Part shown: positions 18,600 through 28,100 of the stretch, in pieces
Numbering within the stretch: the first letter of the stretch is position 1
Layout: the number at the start of each line of letters is the position of its first letter
Assembly: GCA_019114625.1 (NCBI GenBank)
Contig: DXFD01000041.1
Coordinates: 1 to 39,304, forward strand
Origin: Candidatus Borkfalkia faecigallinarum
Lineage (GTDB): Bacteria > Bacillota > Clostridia > Christensenellales > Borkfalkiaceae
Reading direction: 5' to 3'
Length of the DNA stretch: 39,304 bases
Program-made: the position numbers and the translations under genes
Notes under the pieces: model-generated
Told to the model about the DNA's origin: nothing
The model's database searches: none
The model's input: only the letters and a program-made list of their open reading frames with translations

Positions 18600-19052
18600 A
18601 TGAAAAAACGACTGATCGCATGGAGCGGCGTTCTGCTCCTGACCTTCTTTTTCGTCGCCTGCACGCCGAGCGCCGGCGACGATGCGCGCTCATACCCGGT
18701 CACGGAAAACACGGCCGAGCTTGTCGTGTTCACCGCGCCGGACGATCTTGAGCCGATCTCTCTGAAAGAATATCTGGACGGGCTGACCGCGGCCGGTACG
18801 CTTACCTACACGATCGCGGACGGTATGATCACCTCGCTGAACGGTACCGAAAACGTCACGGGCGCCGCAGGCGGCAGTTACTGGATGATCTATTGCGATC
18901 TTTTGGAGAAGGATGGCGTCATCTATGCCGATCCCGCGTACAGCTATTCGTACAACGGGCTCGCGCTGGCGAGCAGCAGCTACGGCGCGGAAGGGCTGCC
19001 CGTCCTGGCCGGTTATACCTACGCCCTCGTATATGAGGAAATGTCGTGGTAA
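18600..19052 (+). CDS. DUF4430-type lipoprotein (transcobalamin C-terminal-like domain), predicted cobamide-binding/uptake
   Basis: Lipobox FFVAC; SLKEYLDGLTAAGTLTYTIADGMITSLNG...GGSYWMIYCD; behind a B12 riboswitch. Upstream part of the ORF in the track (18135-18599) is leader RNA. Confidence 0.82.
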   Translation: MKKRLIAWSGVLLLTFFFVACTPSAGDDARSYPVTENTAELVVFTAPDDLEPISLKEYLDGLTAAGTLTYTIADGMITSLNGTENVTGAAGGSYWMIYCDLLEKDGVIYADPAYSYSYNGLALASSSYGAEGLPVLAGYTYALVYEEMSW

Positions 19053-19104
19053 AAGGCGGCAGGGATCGGGCGCGGCGGGCCGCCGCGGCGGCGGAGGTGC
19101 TGCC

Positions 19105-19866
19105 ATGAACGGTTTGCCGCGCGGACAGAGGCGCTCCGCCGCGCAGGAGATCGCCGCCTGCTCCGTCATGACGGCCATCCTGATCGCAGGGCAAGCCGTC
19201 TTTGCACAGGTCAGCGGCATCGAGATCGTCACCGTCCTCCTCCTGACCTTCTCCTGGAGCTTCGGTCCGAAGGACGGCGTCCTGGCGGCGGTCGCCTTTT
19301 CCCTGCTGCGCTGCTTTTTGTGGGGTTTTCACCCGCCTGCGATCGCCCTGTATCTCCTCTATTATCCCGCCTTTGCGCTCTTGTTCGGAACTTTGGGGAA
19401 GAGCTCGCCTCGCCGCTTTGCGGCCGCTCAATGCACGGCCGCCAACGGAGTGCTCATTCTGCTCGCTGCCGCGTGCGCGGTACTGGCGTCGACCGACACA
19501 TTGAAGCTGACCATGCTCGAAATCGAGACGATCCGCGCGCTGCTTTGGGTGATCTTTGCTCTCTGCGCCGCCCTGCTGCTCCTTCTGAACGGCGCGCTGC
19601 TCCTGCGCCGCGCCCTGCCGCGGGCGGAAGCGCTCGTCCGCGTCATCCCCGTCGTTGCGCTCGCGGCTCTTTGTACCGTATGCTTTACCCTGCTCGACGA
19701 CATCCTGACGCCGCTCTTTTACGGGATCGAATGTGGAAGCACGGCGTTCGTCTCCTATTTTTACGCATCCTTTCTTGCACTCGTTCCGCAGACGCTGTGC
19801 GCGATCGTCACGGTCGGCGCGCTGTTTTTCCCGCTGACGAGCACGTTTTCACGGATACGACATTAA
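19105..19866 (+). CDS. ECF transporter S component, predicted cobalamin-related
   Basis: Multi-TM protein with ECF S-component features (SVMTAILIAGQAVFAQVSGIEIVTVLLLTFSWSFGPKDGVLAAVAFSLLRCFLWGFHP); co-directional with DUF4430 gene under the riboswitch; SD GGAGGTG. Confidence 0.75.
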   Translation: MNGLPRGQRRSAAQEIAACSVMTAILIAGQAVFAQVSGIEIVTVLLLTFSWSFGPKDGVLAAVAFSLLRCFLWGFHPPAIALYLLYYPAFALLFGTLGKSSPRRFAAAQCTAANGVLILLAAACAVLASTDTLKLTMLEIETIRALLWVIFALCAALLLLLNGALLLRRALPRAEALVRVIPVVALAALCTVCFTLLDDILTPLFYGIECGSTAFVSYFYASFLALVPQTLCAIVTVGALFFPLTSTFSRIRH

Positions 19867-19873
19867 AAAACGA

Positions 19874-19918
19874 TCCCCAGCTGCCGAACGAAAATTCGAA
19901 AGCCGGGGAATTTTTTTG
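19874..19918 (+). terminator. Intrinsic terminator after ECF S-component
   Basis: TCCCC...GGGGA stem-loop followed by ATTTTTTT. Confidence 0.65.
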
Positions 19919-19966
19919 CGAAAAAGCGGGCTGCTGCCCCTTGTCGCCGATCGGGCATACGGCAGG

Positions 19967-20992
19967 CTAATTGCGGGCTGACAAACAGCCGTCCAAAAAA
20001 GCGGCGATCTCCTGCATGACCTGCGGATCCTCTTCCGTCAGCAGCCGATAGTCGAGGGACGCATAATAATCTTTTAACTTGGCGCGATCGGAGCGGATCT
20101 CCTTCGGGATCGCGCCGAACTGCTCGTACATCGCGCGCTGGGTGCGGTCGGAGAGATAGGCATTGTGCCCCTTTTCCGGATATAGGATAAACTTCGTGTT
20201 CGCCCTGCGCGCGGCGACCTTGCGGATGCGTGCGCCGTTTTCGCGGTAGCGGACGGTCAGATCCCGCCCGCCGTACAGCAACAGGAGCGGCTGATTGGAG
20301 GCGCGCAAAGAGCGCAAACTGTTTTGATTGGCGTCTTTCCCGAATCGGCGGCGGTTGAAGAGCCAAAGCCAGCCGGAAAGCAGCGGCGCCAAAAAGGCAA
20401 AGCGGCCGAACGTCTTCTGCGCGGCGGCAGATGCGGAGGAAGCAAACCCGCAGATCGCGACGGCCGCCCGAACGTCCGGCTGAGCGGGAAGCGCGTTCAT
20501 GACGGAAAAGGCGCCCCACGAGTGCCCGACCAATACGATCGGCAGCGCCGAAAGCGCAGGCTGTGAACGGACGAACCGCAGCGCGGCCGCAATGTCGAGG
20601 GGGCCTTGGTCGAACCCGTCCGCCCTTCCGTCGCTCGCGCCGCAGCCCGTCATATCAAAACCGAGCACGAGATATCCGCAGCGCGCCAAAAAATCGATTT
20701 CTGTCGTGTATGCGAGATGACCCGCGCCGAGCCCGTGCACAAAAACAGCGAGCGCGCGCGGCTGCAGCCCCTCCTTCCGATATAAAAAGCCGCGCAGCGT
20801 GATGCCGGGAGCGGAGGAAAAGGAGACGGGGTTCGCCTGCAGCCCGACAAAATCCGATGCCTCAAAATAACGGACGTCGGGATTCCCGTCATACCGCTTT
20901 CCGAAAAAATGCCGATCGGTTCGCACGGCGGCGATCCATGTCGCGGCGGCCGCCGCGACGAGCACGGCAAGAAAAATGATCACCCAAAGCAT
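19967..20992 (-). CDS. Alpha/beta hydrolase
   Basis: N-terminal TM; VFVHGLGAGHLAY, LVGHSWGAFSV nucleophile elbow, LYGGRD, EKGHNAYL; SD AGAGGTGA upstream of ATG at 20992. Confidence 0.88.
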   Translation of the reverse strand: MLWVIIFLAVLVAAAAATWIAAVRTDRHFFGKRYDGNPDVRYFEASDFVGLQANPVSFSSAPGITLRGFLYRKEGLQPRALAVFVHGLGAGHLAYTTEIDFLARCGYLVLGFDMTGCGASDGRADGFDQGPLDIAAALRFVRSQPALSALPIVLVGHSWGAFSVMNALPAQPDVRAAVAICGFASSASAAAQKTFGRFAFLAPLLSGWLWLFNRRRFGKDANQNSLRSLRASNQPLLLLYGGRDLTVRYRENGARIRKVAARRANTKFILYPEKGHNAYLSDRTQRAMYEQFGAIPKEIRSDRAKLKDYYASLDYRLLTEEDPQVMQEIAAFLDGCLSARN

Positions 20993-21016
20993 GCCTATCA
21001 CCTCTGTTTTTCGCGG

Positions 21017-21044
21017 TCTATGTCAGACATAGTACTTCGCAAAT
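21017..21044 (+). repeat. Dispersed palindromic repeat, copy C
   Basis: TCTATGTCAGACATAGTACTTCGCAAAT; contains TATGTC-A-GACATA palindrome. Confidence 0.8.
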
Positions 21045-21077
21045 CCTGATTTTTCGCAAAATGGAAAAATTTTTGCA

Positions 21078-21106
21078 TTGATTTTTTGTATTATTTTTGT
21101 TATCAT
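21078..21106 (+). promoter_or_regulatory. Sigma-A-type promoter of NlpC/P60 gene
   Basis: TTGATT (21078-21083), 17-nt spacer, TATCAT (21101-21106), just before SD GGAGGTG. Confidence 0.7.
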
Positions 21107-21125
21107 ACGTCTTGGAGGTGAACGC

Positions 21126-22058
21126 ATGATGAACAACAAAGCCTATCGCATCTTTGCCGTGCTGCTCGCCGCGATCATCCTCGCGGTCGGGATCGCCCTG
21201 TTCACGACCGGCTCTTTCGAGCGGCAGAGCGACATCACGGCCGACGACCCGAACGAGGATGACGAGCCGGAGGCAGACGACGAAGGCGCTCCGCCAACGG
21301 CAGGCCCCTCCCCCGATCCGCCCGAACCGGAGCCGCCTGCCGGCGGCGAAAGCGATACGGGACCGCCCGGGGAGGACTCGGAAGAGAATCCGGGTGAGAA
21401 CCCGGAACCGCCCGCAGACGACGCGGTCTACGTCCGCGCAAAGGTCGACCAACTGCAAGTCCGCAAGGGACCGGGCACGGAACACAGGTCGCTCGGCTCG
21501 CTCGACGAGGGAGATATGGTGACGCTCCTCGCCGCGGAGGGAAACTGGTACCGCACAAAATATCGAAACCAAATCGCCTATATCAGCGCCGATCGACGGT
21601 ACACAGAGCGATATGAGATCGAAAAGAATCGCTCCGAATCGGTGGAACGGGTTATCCGATACGGATACGACCTGCTCGGGTCTCCTTACGTTTACGGAGC
21701 GACGCGCTATCACGACGGGAGCGGAAAAAAACTGAGCGGCTTCGACCCGGCAAAATACGATTGCTCCTCCTTCGTCCAATACATCTTCTACCGCGGCGCA
21801 TCCGTCCTTTTGCCGATGACGACGCGGACACAGATCGCGCGGGGCCGCTTTGTGCCGCGCAGCGCGATCGCCCGCGGCGACCTGCTCTTCTTTACCAACG
21901 AGCAGCGCTACGATTATACGGGCATCGAGCGCGTGGGACACGTCGCTCTCTATCTCGGCAGCAACTACATCCTGCACACCGCGTCCGATCACGCCGTGAT
22001 CGAGCAGATCAGCGCCAAGCGCTGGAGCTATTATATCGAAGCGCGGCGGATTTTATAA
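21126..22058 (+). CDS. SH3-domain NlpC/P60 family cell-wall hydrolase
   Basis: N-terminal TM anchor, acidic/Pro-rich linker, SH3b-like VRAKVDQLQVRKGPGTEHRSLGSL, NlpC/P60 YDCSSFVQYIF...VGHVALYLGSNYILHTAS. Confidence 0.92.
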   Translation: MMNNKAYRIFAVLLAAIILAVGIALFTTGSFERQSDITADDPNEDDEPEADDEGAPPTAGPSPDPPEPEPPAGGESDTGPPGEDSEENPGENPEPPADDAVYVRAKVDQLQVRKGPGTEHRSLGSLDEGDMVTLLAAEGNWYRTKYRNQIAYISADRRYTERYEIEKNRSESVERVIRYGYDLLGSPYVYGATRYHDGSGKKLSGFDPAKYDCSSFVQYIFYRGASVLLPMTTRTQIARGRFVPRSAIARGDLLFFTNEQRYDYTGIERVGHVALYLGSNYILHTASDHAVIEQISAKRWSYYIEARRIL

Positions 22059-22115
22059 ACAGACGATTTTCGAAACGGCTTTGCTGATTTTGAGAAAAGG
22101 CTTTTGCGAGGGCGC

Positions 22116-22146
22116 AAAAAAATCGGCCGCCCAACCCGCGGCCGAT
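22116..22146 (-). terminator. Intrinsic terminator of the HD/pfkB transcription unit
   Basis: Minus strand ATCGGCCGC-gggttgg-GCGGCCGAT followed by T-run. Confidence 0.85.
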
Positions 22147-22154
22147 CCAAACTT

Positions 22155-22826
22155 TTATAAGAGGCGTACCCCGTTGATCACGAGCGCAAAAGTTTTTCCT
22201 AAGAAGGCAGCCGCGCGGCGGCAAAGCTGCATCCGGTTAAAGTATATCTCGAAATAATCCATGACGGGGCATTTCAGCGTATCGATCTGGATATCGAGCA
22301 CGATCTCGCTCGTCTCCGGATGCACGTCGACGCGCGAGCGCTCGGCGGCGAGATTGACGCGGTCATGGATGTTCTGTTCCCCCATGCTCATGCGCGTCGT
22401 GTTGTGGCGCACGCGGCTCTTATGCACGTCCGCCTTGTCCGCGATGATGAGCGCTGACGTGACGTCGCTCACGGGCAGCCCTTCCTTTTCGTCGTGATTG
22501 CCGATCGCCATCATCACTTCGGCCGCGTCGAGGTATTCCATACCCATGCGCGTCAGGATCTTGTACGCGAGCAGCGCGCCCGACTGGGCGTGGCCCGCGC
22601 GGTTGACGCTGTTGCCGATGTCGTGCAGGTATCCCGCGATCCGCGCGAGCTCCACGCGCCGCGCGTCGCCGCCGACTTTTTGCATGATCTCGCCCGCCCA
22701 GCGGCTGACGATGCTCGAATGGCGCACCGAATGCTCGGTAAAGCCGAGGGCCTCGATCTGGCTCTCGGCGATGTGCATGATCGCCTTCACTTCGGCATCG
22801 TTTTTGACATCCGCGACCGTGAGCAA
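22155..22826 (-). CDS. HD-domain phosphohydrolase
   Basis: EHSVRHSSIVSRWAGEI...RIAGYLHDIGNS...GNHDEKEG...IIADKADV. Confidence 0.88.
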   Translation of the reverse strand: MLTVADVKNDAEVKAIMHIAESQIEALGFTEHSVRHSSIVSRWAGEIMQKVGGDARRVELARIAGYLHDIGNSVNRAGHAQSGALLAYKILTRMGMEYLDAAEVMMAIGNHDEKEGLPVSDVTSALIIADKADVHKSRVRHNTTRMSMGEQNIHDRVNLAAERSRVDVHPETSEIVLDIQIDTLKCPVMDYFEIYFNRMQLCRRAAAFLGKTFALVINGVRLL

Positions 22827-22829
22827 CGC

Positions 22830-23753
22830 TTAAAATTCCTCCACTTTGATGTTTGCGAAAATTTCGTCGTATTTTTCCTTCGTAAAGGAGATCTGCCCAA
22901 AGGTCGTCACCGTCGCGGTGCCCGCGGCGACACCCGCCCGCAAGATCTCGTTGAGGGGGGCGCCCTGTTCGAGCATCATGGCTGCCGCGGCGACCATGCC
23001 GTCGCCCGCGCCGACCGTCGAATTGATCGCGACGTTGATGCTCTTGCAATAGTAATTTTTGCTGCCGTCGGTGATGATCGCGCCGCGCTTGCCCAGCGAG
23101 AGCAGGACGCGCTTGGCGCCCTTGTCCAGCAGCGCGTAGCAGCCCTTGAGCATATCCTCGCGCGACTTGAATTCCTGCTGCAGCGTGCTCTGCAGTTCGT
23201 CCTTGTTGGGTTTGACCAGATCCAGCCCCGTGCTCAGCGCGGCCAGCAGCTTCGCCCCTTCCGTATCGGCGATCTTCAGCGTGTTCGGCGCCGCGACGGA
23301 AAAGAGGCGGGAATAGTAACCGCTCTCCACGCCCTGCGGCAGGCTGCCGGAAACGATCATGACGCTGCAAGTCTTGGAAAGATTTCCGACAATGTCGACC
23401 AGCTCGTCCTGCTTGTGTTCGCTGATACATTCGCCGACGTCGTTGACTTCGGTGAGCATGGACTTGTTGTCGATAAACTTGTAGTTCTCGCGGACGCGGC
23501 CCTTGTTCCAGACAAAGACGCTCGGCACGCCTTCGCGGTCGAGGGCCTGCTCGAACTGGGAACCGTTTTCATTGTACATGAAGCCCGTCGCGTAGCTCTG
23601 CCCGTGCAGGCGCGCCACGCCGATCGCGACGTTGAGCGCCGCGCCGGTAAAACTCAGCGTCTTGTTCTTGACGTGATTGATCTTGCCGACGTTGAGCGAA
23701 TCGACTTCGATCGTAACGTCCGTGCATGGATTCAAACAGACTGTCAGGATCAT
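22830..23753 (-). CDS. PfkB-family sugar kinase (1-phosphofructokinase / tagatose-6-P kinase-like)
   Basis: MILTVCLNPCTDVTIEVDSL N-terminus and STVGAGDGMVAAAA anion-hole motif. Confidence 0.88.
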   Translation of the reverse strand: MILTVCLNPCTDVTIEVDSLNVGKINHVKNKTLSFTGAALNVAIGVARLHGQSYATGFMYNENGSQFEQALDREGVPSVFVWNKGRVRENYKFIDNKSMLTEVNDVGECISEHKQDELVDIVGNLSKTCSVMIVSGSLPQGVESGYYSRLFSVAAPNTLKIADTEGAKLLAALSTGLDLVKPNKDELQSTLQQEFKSREDMLKGCYALLDKGAKRVLLSLGKRGAIITDGSKNYYCKSINVAINSTVGAGDGMVAAAAMMLEQGAPLNEILRAGVAAGTATVTTFGQISFTKEKYDEIFANIKVEEF

Positions 23754-23838
23754 CTTTCTCTTTCCATCCTTCTATCCGACCCGCGTCGCCGTACATGCCA
23801 AACCGCAAGGCCGACGCAAAGGCGATTTTCTACCTACT

Positions 23839-23867
23839 ATTATATTACAGTCAAGAAATAATTTCAA
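23839..23867 (-). promoter_or_regulatory. Sigma-A-type promoter of pfkB-like/HD operon
   Basis: Minus strand TTGAAA, 17-nt spacer, TATAAT. Confidence 0.8.
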
Positions 23868-23944
23868 GACTATATTGCAACTTTTTTGTACTTTTTTATA
23901 AGAATAAAAGACTCGATGCTTTCAAAACGCGCCCAAACGGAAAA

Positions 23945-23967
23945 CGGCCGCCCGATCCGGGCGGCCG
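23945..23967 (-). terminator. Probable terminator of pfkA
   Basis: Perfect 10-bp stem CGGCCGCCCG-atc-CGGGCGGCCG; minus-strand tail TTTTCCGTTT. Confidence 0.65.
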
Positions 23968-23986
23968 CCTTGCTCGATCATCCCGA

Positions 23987-24949
23987 TCACATCGAAATCA
24001 TCTGCAGCGTTTCATACAATTCATAGTTGAAAGTCTTTTTCATGCTGACGGCTTCGATGATATCCATATCGATGATCTCATTTTTACGGATACCGACGAC
24101 GCGGTTGCCGATGCCGTCTTTGAGCATACGGACGGCGCGATTGCCGAACTGCGCCGCGAGCATTCTGTCCGCCATCGAGGGCGAACCGCCGCGCTGCACA
24201 TGGCCGATCGTCGTGCCGCGCACCGAATAGGTCGTCATGGCCTGCAGCTTTTTGGAGAACTCCTCCGCCGTCGAAACGCCTTCCGCCAAGACGATGATGT
24301 TCGAATGTTTGCCGTTCGCGCGGCTGCGGTTGATGCGGAGAATGATATCCTCCATATCAAAAGGGATTTCCGGAACGATGATGATCTCCGCGCCGCTCGC
24401 GATACCGGAATACAGCGCGATGTCGCCGCAGCGGCGGCCCATCACCTCGACGACGCTGATACGCTCGTGCGAGGTCATCGTGTCGCGCAGCTTGTTGATG
24501 ATATCGAGGCAGGTGTTGACGGCCGTATCGAAACCGAGCGTATAGTCGGTGTATTCAAGGTCGTTGTCGATGGTGCCGGGGATGCCGATCGTCGGGATGC
24601 CGAACTGCTCGCTGAGGCACTTGGCGCCGCGGAAAGAACCGTCGCCGCCGATGACGACCAGACCTTCGATGCCGTGGTCGTTGAGCGTCTTGACCGCCTG
24701 TTTCTGCCCCTCGACCGTGTACATTTCGACGCAGCGGGCCGTACGGAGGATCGTGCCGCCGCGCTGGACGATGTCCGAAACGCTGCGCATCTCCATCGGC
24801 TTCATTTCGTCGTTGACCAGGCCTGCATAGCCCTGCTCGATGCCATAGATCTCCATGCCGAAATACTTTGCCGTACGGACGACCGCACGGATGCATGCGT
24901 TCATGCCGGGTGCGTCGCCGCCGCTCGTCAATACACCGATTCGTTTCAT
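23987..24949 (-). CDS. pfkA: ATP-dependent 6-phosphofructokinase
   Basis: MKRIGVLTSGGDAPGMNACIRAVVR, VIGGDGSFRGA, GIPGTIDND, EVMGRRCGDIAL. Confidence 0.97.
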   Translation of the reverse strand: MKRIGVLTSGGDAPGMNACIRAVVRTAKYFGMEIYGIEQGYAGLVNDEMKPMEMRSVSDIVQRGGTILRTARCVEMYTVEGQKQAVKTLNDHGIEGLVVIGGDGSFRGAKCLSEQFGIPTIGIPGTIDNDLEYTDYTLGFDTAVNTCLDIINKLRDTMTSHERISVVEVMGRRCGDIALYSGIASGAEIIIVPEIPFDMEDIILRINRSRANGKHSNIIVLAEGVSTAEEFSKKLQAMTTYSVRGTTIGHVQRGGSPSMADRMLAAQFGNRAVRMLKDGIGNRVVGIRKNEIIDMDIIEAVSMKKTFNYELYETLQMISM

Positions 24950-25118
24950 ATAACTCCTCCGTTCCGTTAGTTCAAGTCGATCACTTTTATGCTATCCTAT
25001 TATAACAGATTCCACACAAAAAGCAAAGCATTTTGCAAGGTTTGCCTGCAATACATACGATTCTTTATCATTTCAAACATTTTTTGTCAATGATGACGCT
25101 TCCACGGCCCAAAACGGC

Positions 25119-28100
25119 TCAAACGCGCACGATCTCGTCCTCGCGCAGATACAAATTCAGCTCGTCGCGCAGCCCGCGGCAATCGTTGATATGCGTCAGA
25201 CGGTACAGTTTGCCGCCGCGCTTGATCTTGACGACGAGATCGCCGTTCATGTAGTTGGAAAAGAGGGCCGTCAGCTCGTCGAATTCCTCTTCCGTCAGCG
25301 CGGATGCGTTCAGCCACAGCGCGTGCTCGCGCACTTTGACGGGCGCGGCCGCGTTTTCTGCGGGCGCCGCCGCCCCGCCCGTAAATTCCTGCATCTTGTC
25401 GAGGATGATGACGGGCGCCTTTTCGTCGTCCAGCTGCATCTTTCCGCTCAGCCGCACGATCTTGTCGGGGACGACGATGCTGCGGATCTTTTCATATACG
25501 TTCGGGAATGCGACGCACTCGATATTCCCGTACAGATCCTCCACCGAGATGAACGCCATCGGCGCGCCCGAACGGGTATTGATGCGCTTGTACGAACCGA
25601 TGACGCCGCCCATCGTGACCGTCGCCCCGTCGGTGAGCTCGGGGTAGCTCTTATGCCCCTCCTCGTCCTCCTCAAAGTTCTGCATTTTGAGGCAGGAGAA
25701 GGAGCAGTCGTGGAAGGCTCCTGCGTATTTTTCAAAGGGATGACCGCTGACGTAGACGCCGAGCACCGCCTTCTCTTTGGCAAGTTTTTCACCCGTTTCC
25801 AGTTCGGGGAGGTCGGGATACTCGATGTCGGTCACGTCCTCTTCGATGATGTCGCCGAACAGGCTCATTTGCATACTCTGTTTTTGTTTGGCGATCTTGT
25901 TCGCGCGGTCGAGCACGCCGCCGTAGACGGCCAGCAGCTGCGCGCGGTTCACGCCGAAGCTGTCGAACGCGCACGCGCAGATCAGCCCCTCGAGCATACG
26001 CTTATTGAGGAAGGGCGCGCAGCGGAACACGAAGTCTGCAAAGTTTTTGAAAGGCCCCTTCTCCTCCCGCTCGTCGATGATGGACTGCGTCGCGTTGACG
26101 CCGACCCCCTTCAGGGCGCTCAACCCGAAGCGCACGCCGTTGCCCTGCACCGAAAAATACGTCTTGCTCTTGTTGACGTCGGGCGGCAGGACGAGGATAT
26201 TCTTCTCTTTGAGATAGACGATGTATTTGGAAACTTCCTCGATCTTTTCGATGCGGTTGTTGAGGATCGCGGCGAGGAATTCTTTGGGGTAAAAGCGCTT
26301 CAGATACGCCGTGCGATAGGCGAGAACGGCGTAGCAGGTCGCGTGGGCCTTGTTGAACGCATAGCTTGCGAAGCTCTCCATGTCGCCGAAGATCTTCGCC
26401 GCGACTTCCTTCGAGATCCCGCGGCTGACGGCGCCCTCGATATTGCCGCCGTCCTTGATGTTGCCGAAGATGAATTTATCCTTCTGCGCCATCAGCTCGG
26501 CCTTGTTCTTTTTGCCCATGGCGCGGCGGACGAGGTCCGCCTGGCCCAGGGAAAATCCGGCCAGATCCTGGAAGATCTGCATGACCTGTTCCTGATAGAC
26601 GATGACGCCGTAGGTGACCTTTAAGATGTGTTCGAGCTGCGGGCAATCGTACTTGACCTGCGACGGGTCCTGTTTGTTGGCGATATATTTGGGGATATAT
26701 GCCATCGGGCCGGGGCGATAGAGCGCGACGCCTGCGATGATGTCTTCCAGGCAGTCCGGCTTGAGGTCTTTCATGAACTTTTTCATGCCGCCTTGTTCGA
26801 GCTGGAACACGGCGTCCGTATCCCCCTCGGAGATCAGCGCATACGCGTCTTTATTGTCGTAGCCGATCTCGTCCCAATCGATGACGCGGCCGGTGTCTTC
26901 CAGAATGTAGTCGCACGCCTTCTTGATATCGGTGAGCGTCGTCAACGCGAGGAAGTCCATCTTGAGCATGCCGATGGACTCGACCTCTTTCATGTTGAAC
27001 TGCGTCGTGACGTCCTCGCCGTTGCGAGAGAGCGGAACGGCGTCGGCGATCGGTTTGCGGCAGATGACGACGCCCGCGGCGTGCATGGACGTGTTGCGGG
27101 GCATCCCTTCCAGGCGGAGGGACATATCGATGACGCGGCGGAGTTGCTCGTCCGTTTCATACAGTTCGATGAATTCTGGGTTGCGCTTTTTCTCCTGTTC
27201 GTCGACTTTTTTCAAAAGCTCGGTGCGCTTGTCCTCGTCCTGTTCGGCCGCCGCCTTTTGGCGCAGCCCCTCGATATTGCGGCCGAGCAATTCGCCGATG
27301 GTCGATTTGCCGTCCATCAGCTTGGTCACGCGGTCCGTCTCCGAATACGGGACGCGCAGCACCCGCCCTACGTCCTTGATCGCCGCCTTGGAGGCGAGGG
27401 TGCCGAACGTCACGATCTGCGCCACGTTTTCGGGATGGTACTTTTCGCGGACGTATTCGATCGTTTCCTGCCGCCTTTCGTTACAGAAGTCGACGTCGAA
27501 GTCGGGCATGGTCACGCGGTCTGGATTCAGGAAGCGCTCGAAGAAGAGGTCGTATTTGAGCGGATCGATATCCGTGATGCCGATGGCGTAGGCGACGATG
27601 CTCGCCGCGCCGCTCCCGCGCCCGGGGCCGACCGGGATCCCGCGCGCCTTGGACCACTGGATAAAATCCATGACGATCAGATAATATTCCGCGAATCCCA
27701 TCCCGAGGATGATGCCAAGCTCGTAATCGGCGCGCTTTTTGACCGCCTCCGTGATCTCGCCGTAGCGGCGCTTCAGCCCCTCCCACGTCAGTTTTGTCAG
27801 ATAATCTTTGGGATCGGAGCCGTCCTCCGGCGTATAGCCGGGGATCAGCGATTTGTCCTTGATCGGGTCGCCGTTGTCTTTGAGGTCGAAGCAGGGCTCC
27901 TCCGCGCATTTCTGCGCGACGACGAGCGTGTTCGAGATCGCCTCGGGGACATAGGAAAACAGTTCGGCCATCTCCTGCGCGGATTTCAGGTAAAATTCCT
28001 GCGTATCGAACTTCATGCGCTTGGGATCGTCGACCGTCTTCTTCATCTGGATGCACATGAGCACATCCTGCATTTCCCAATCTTCCTTGCGGATGTAATG

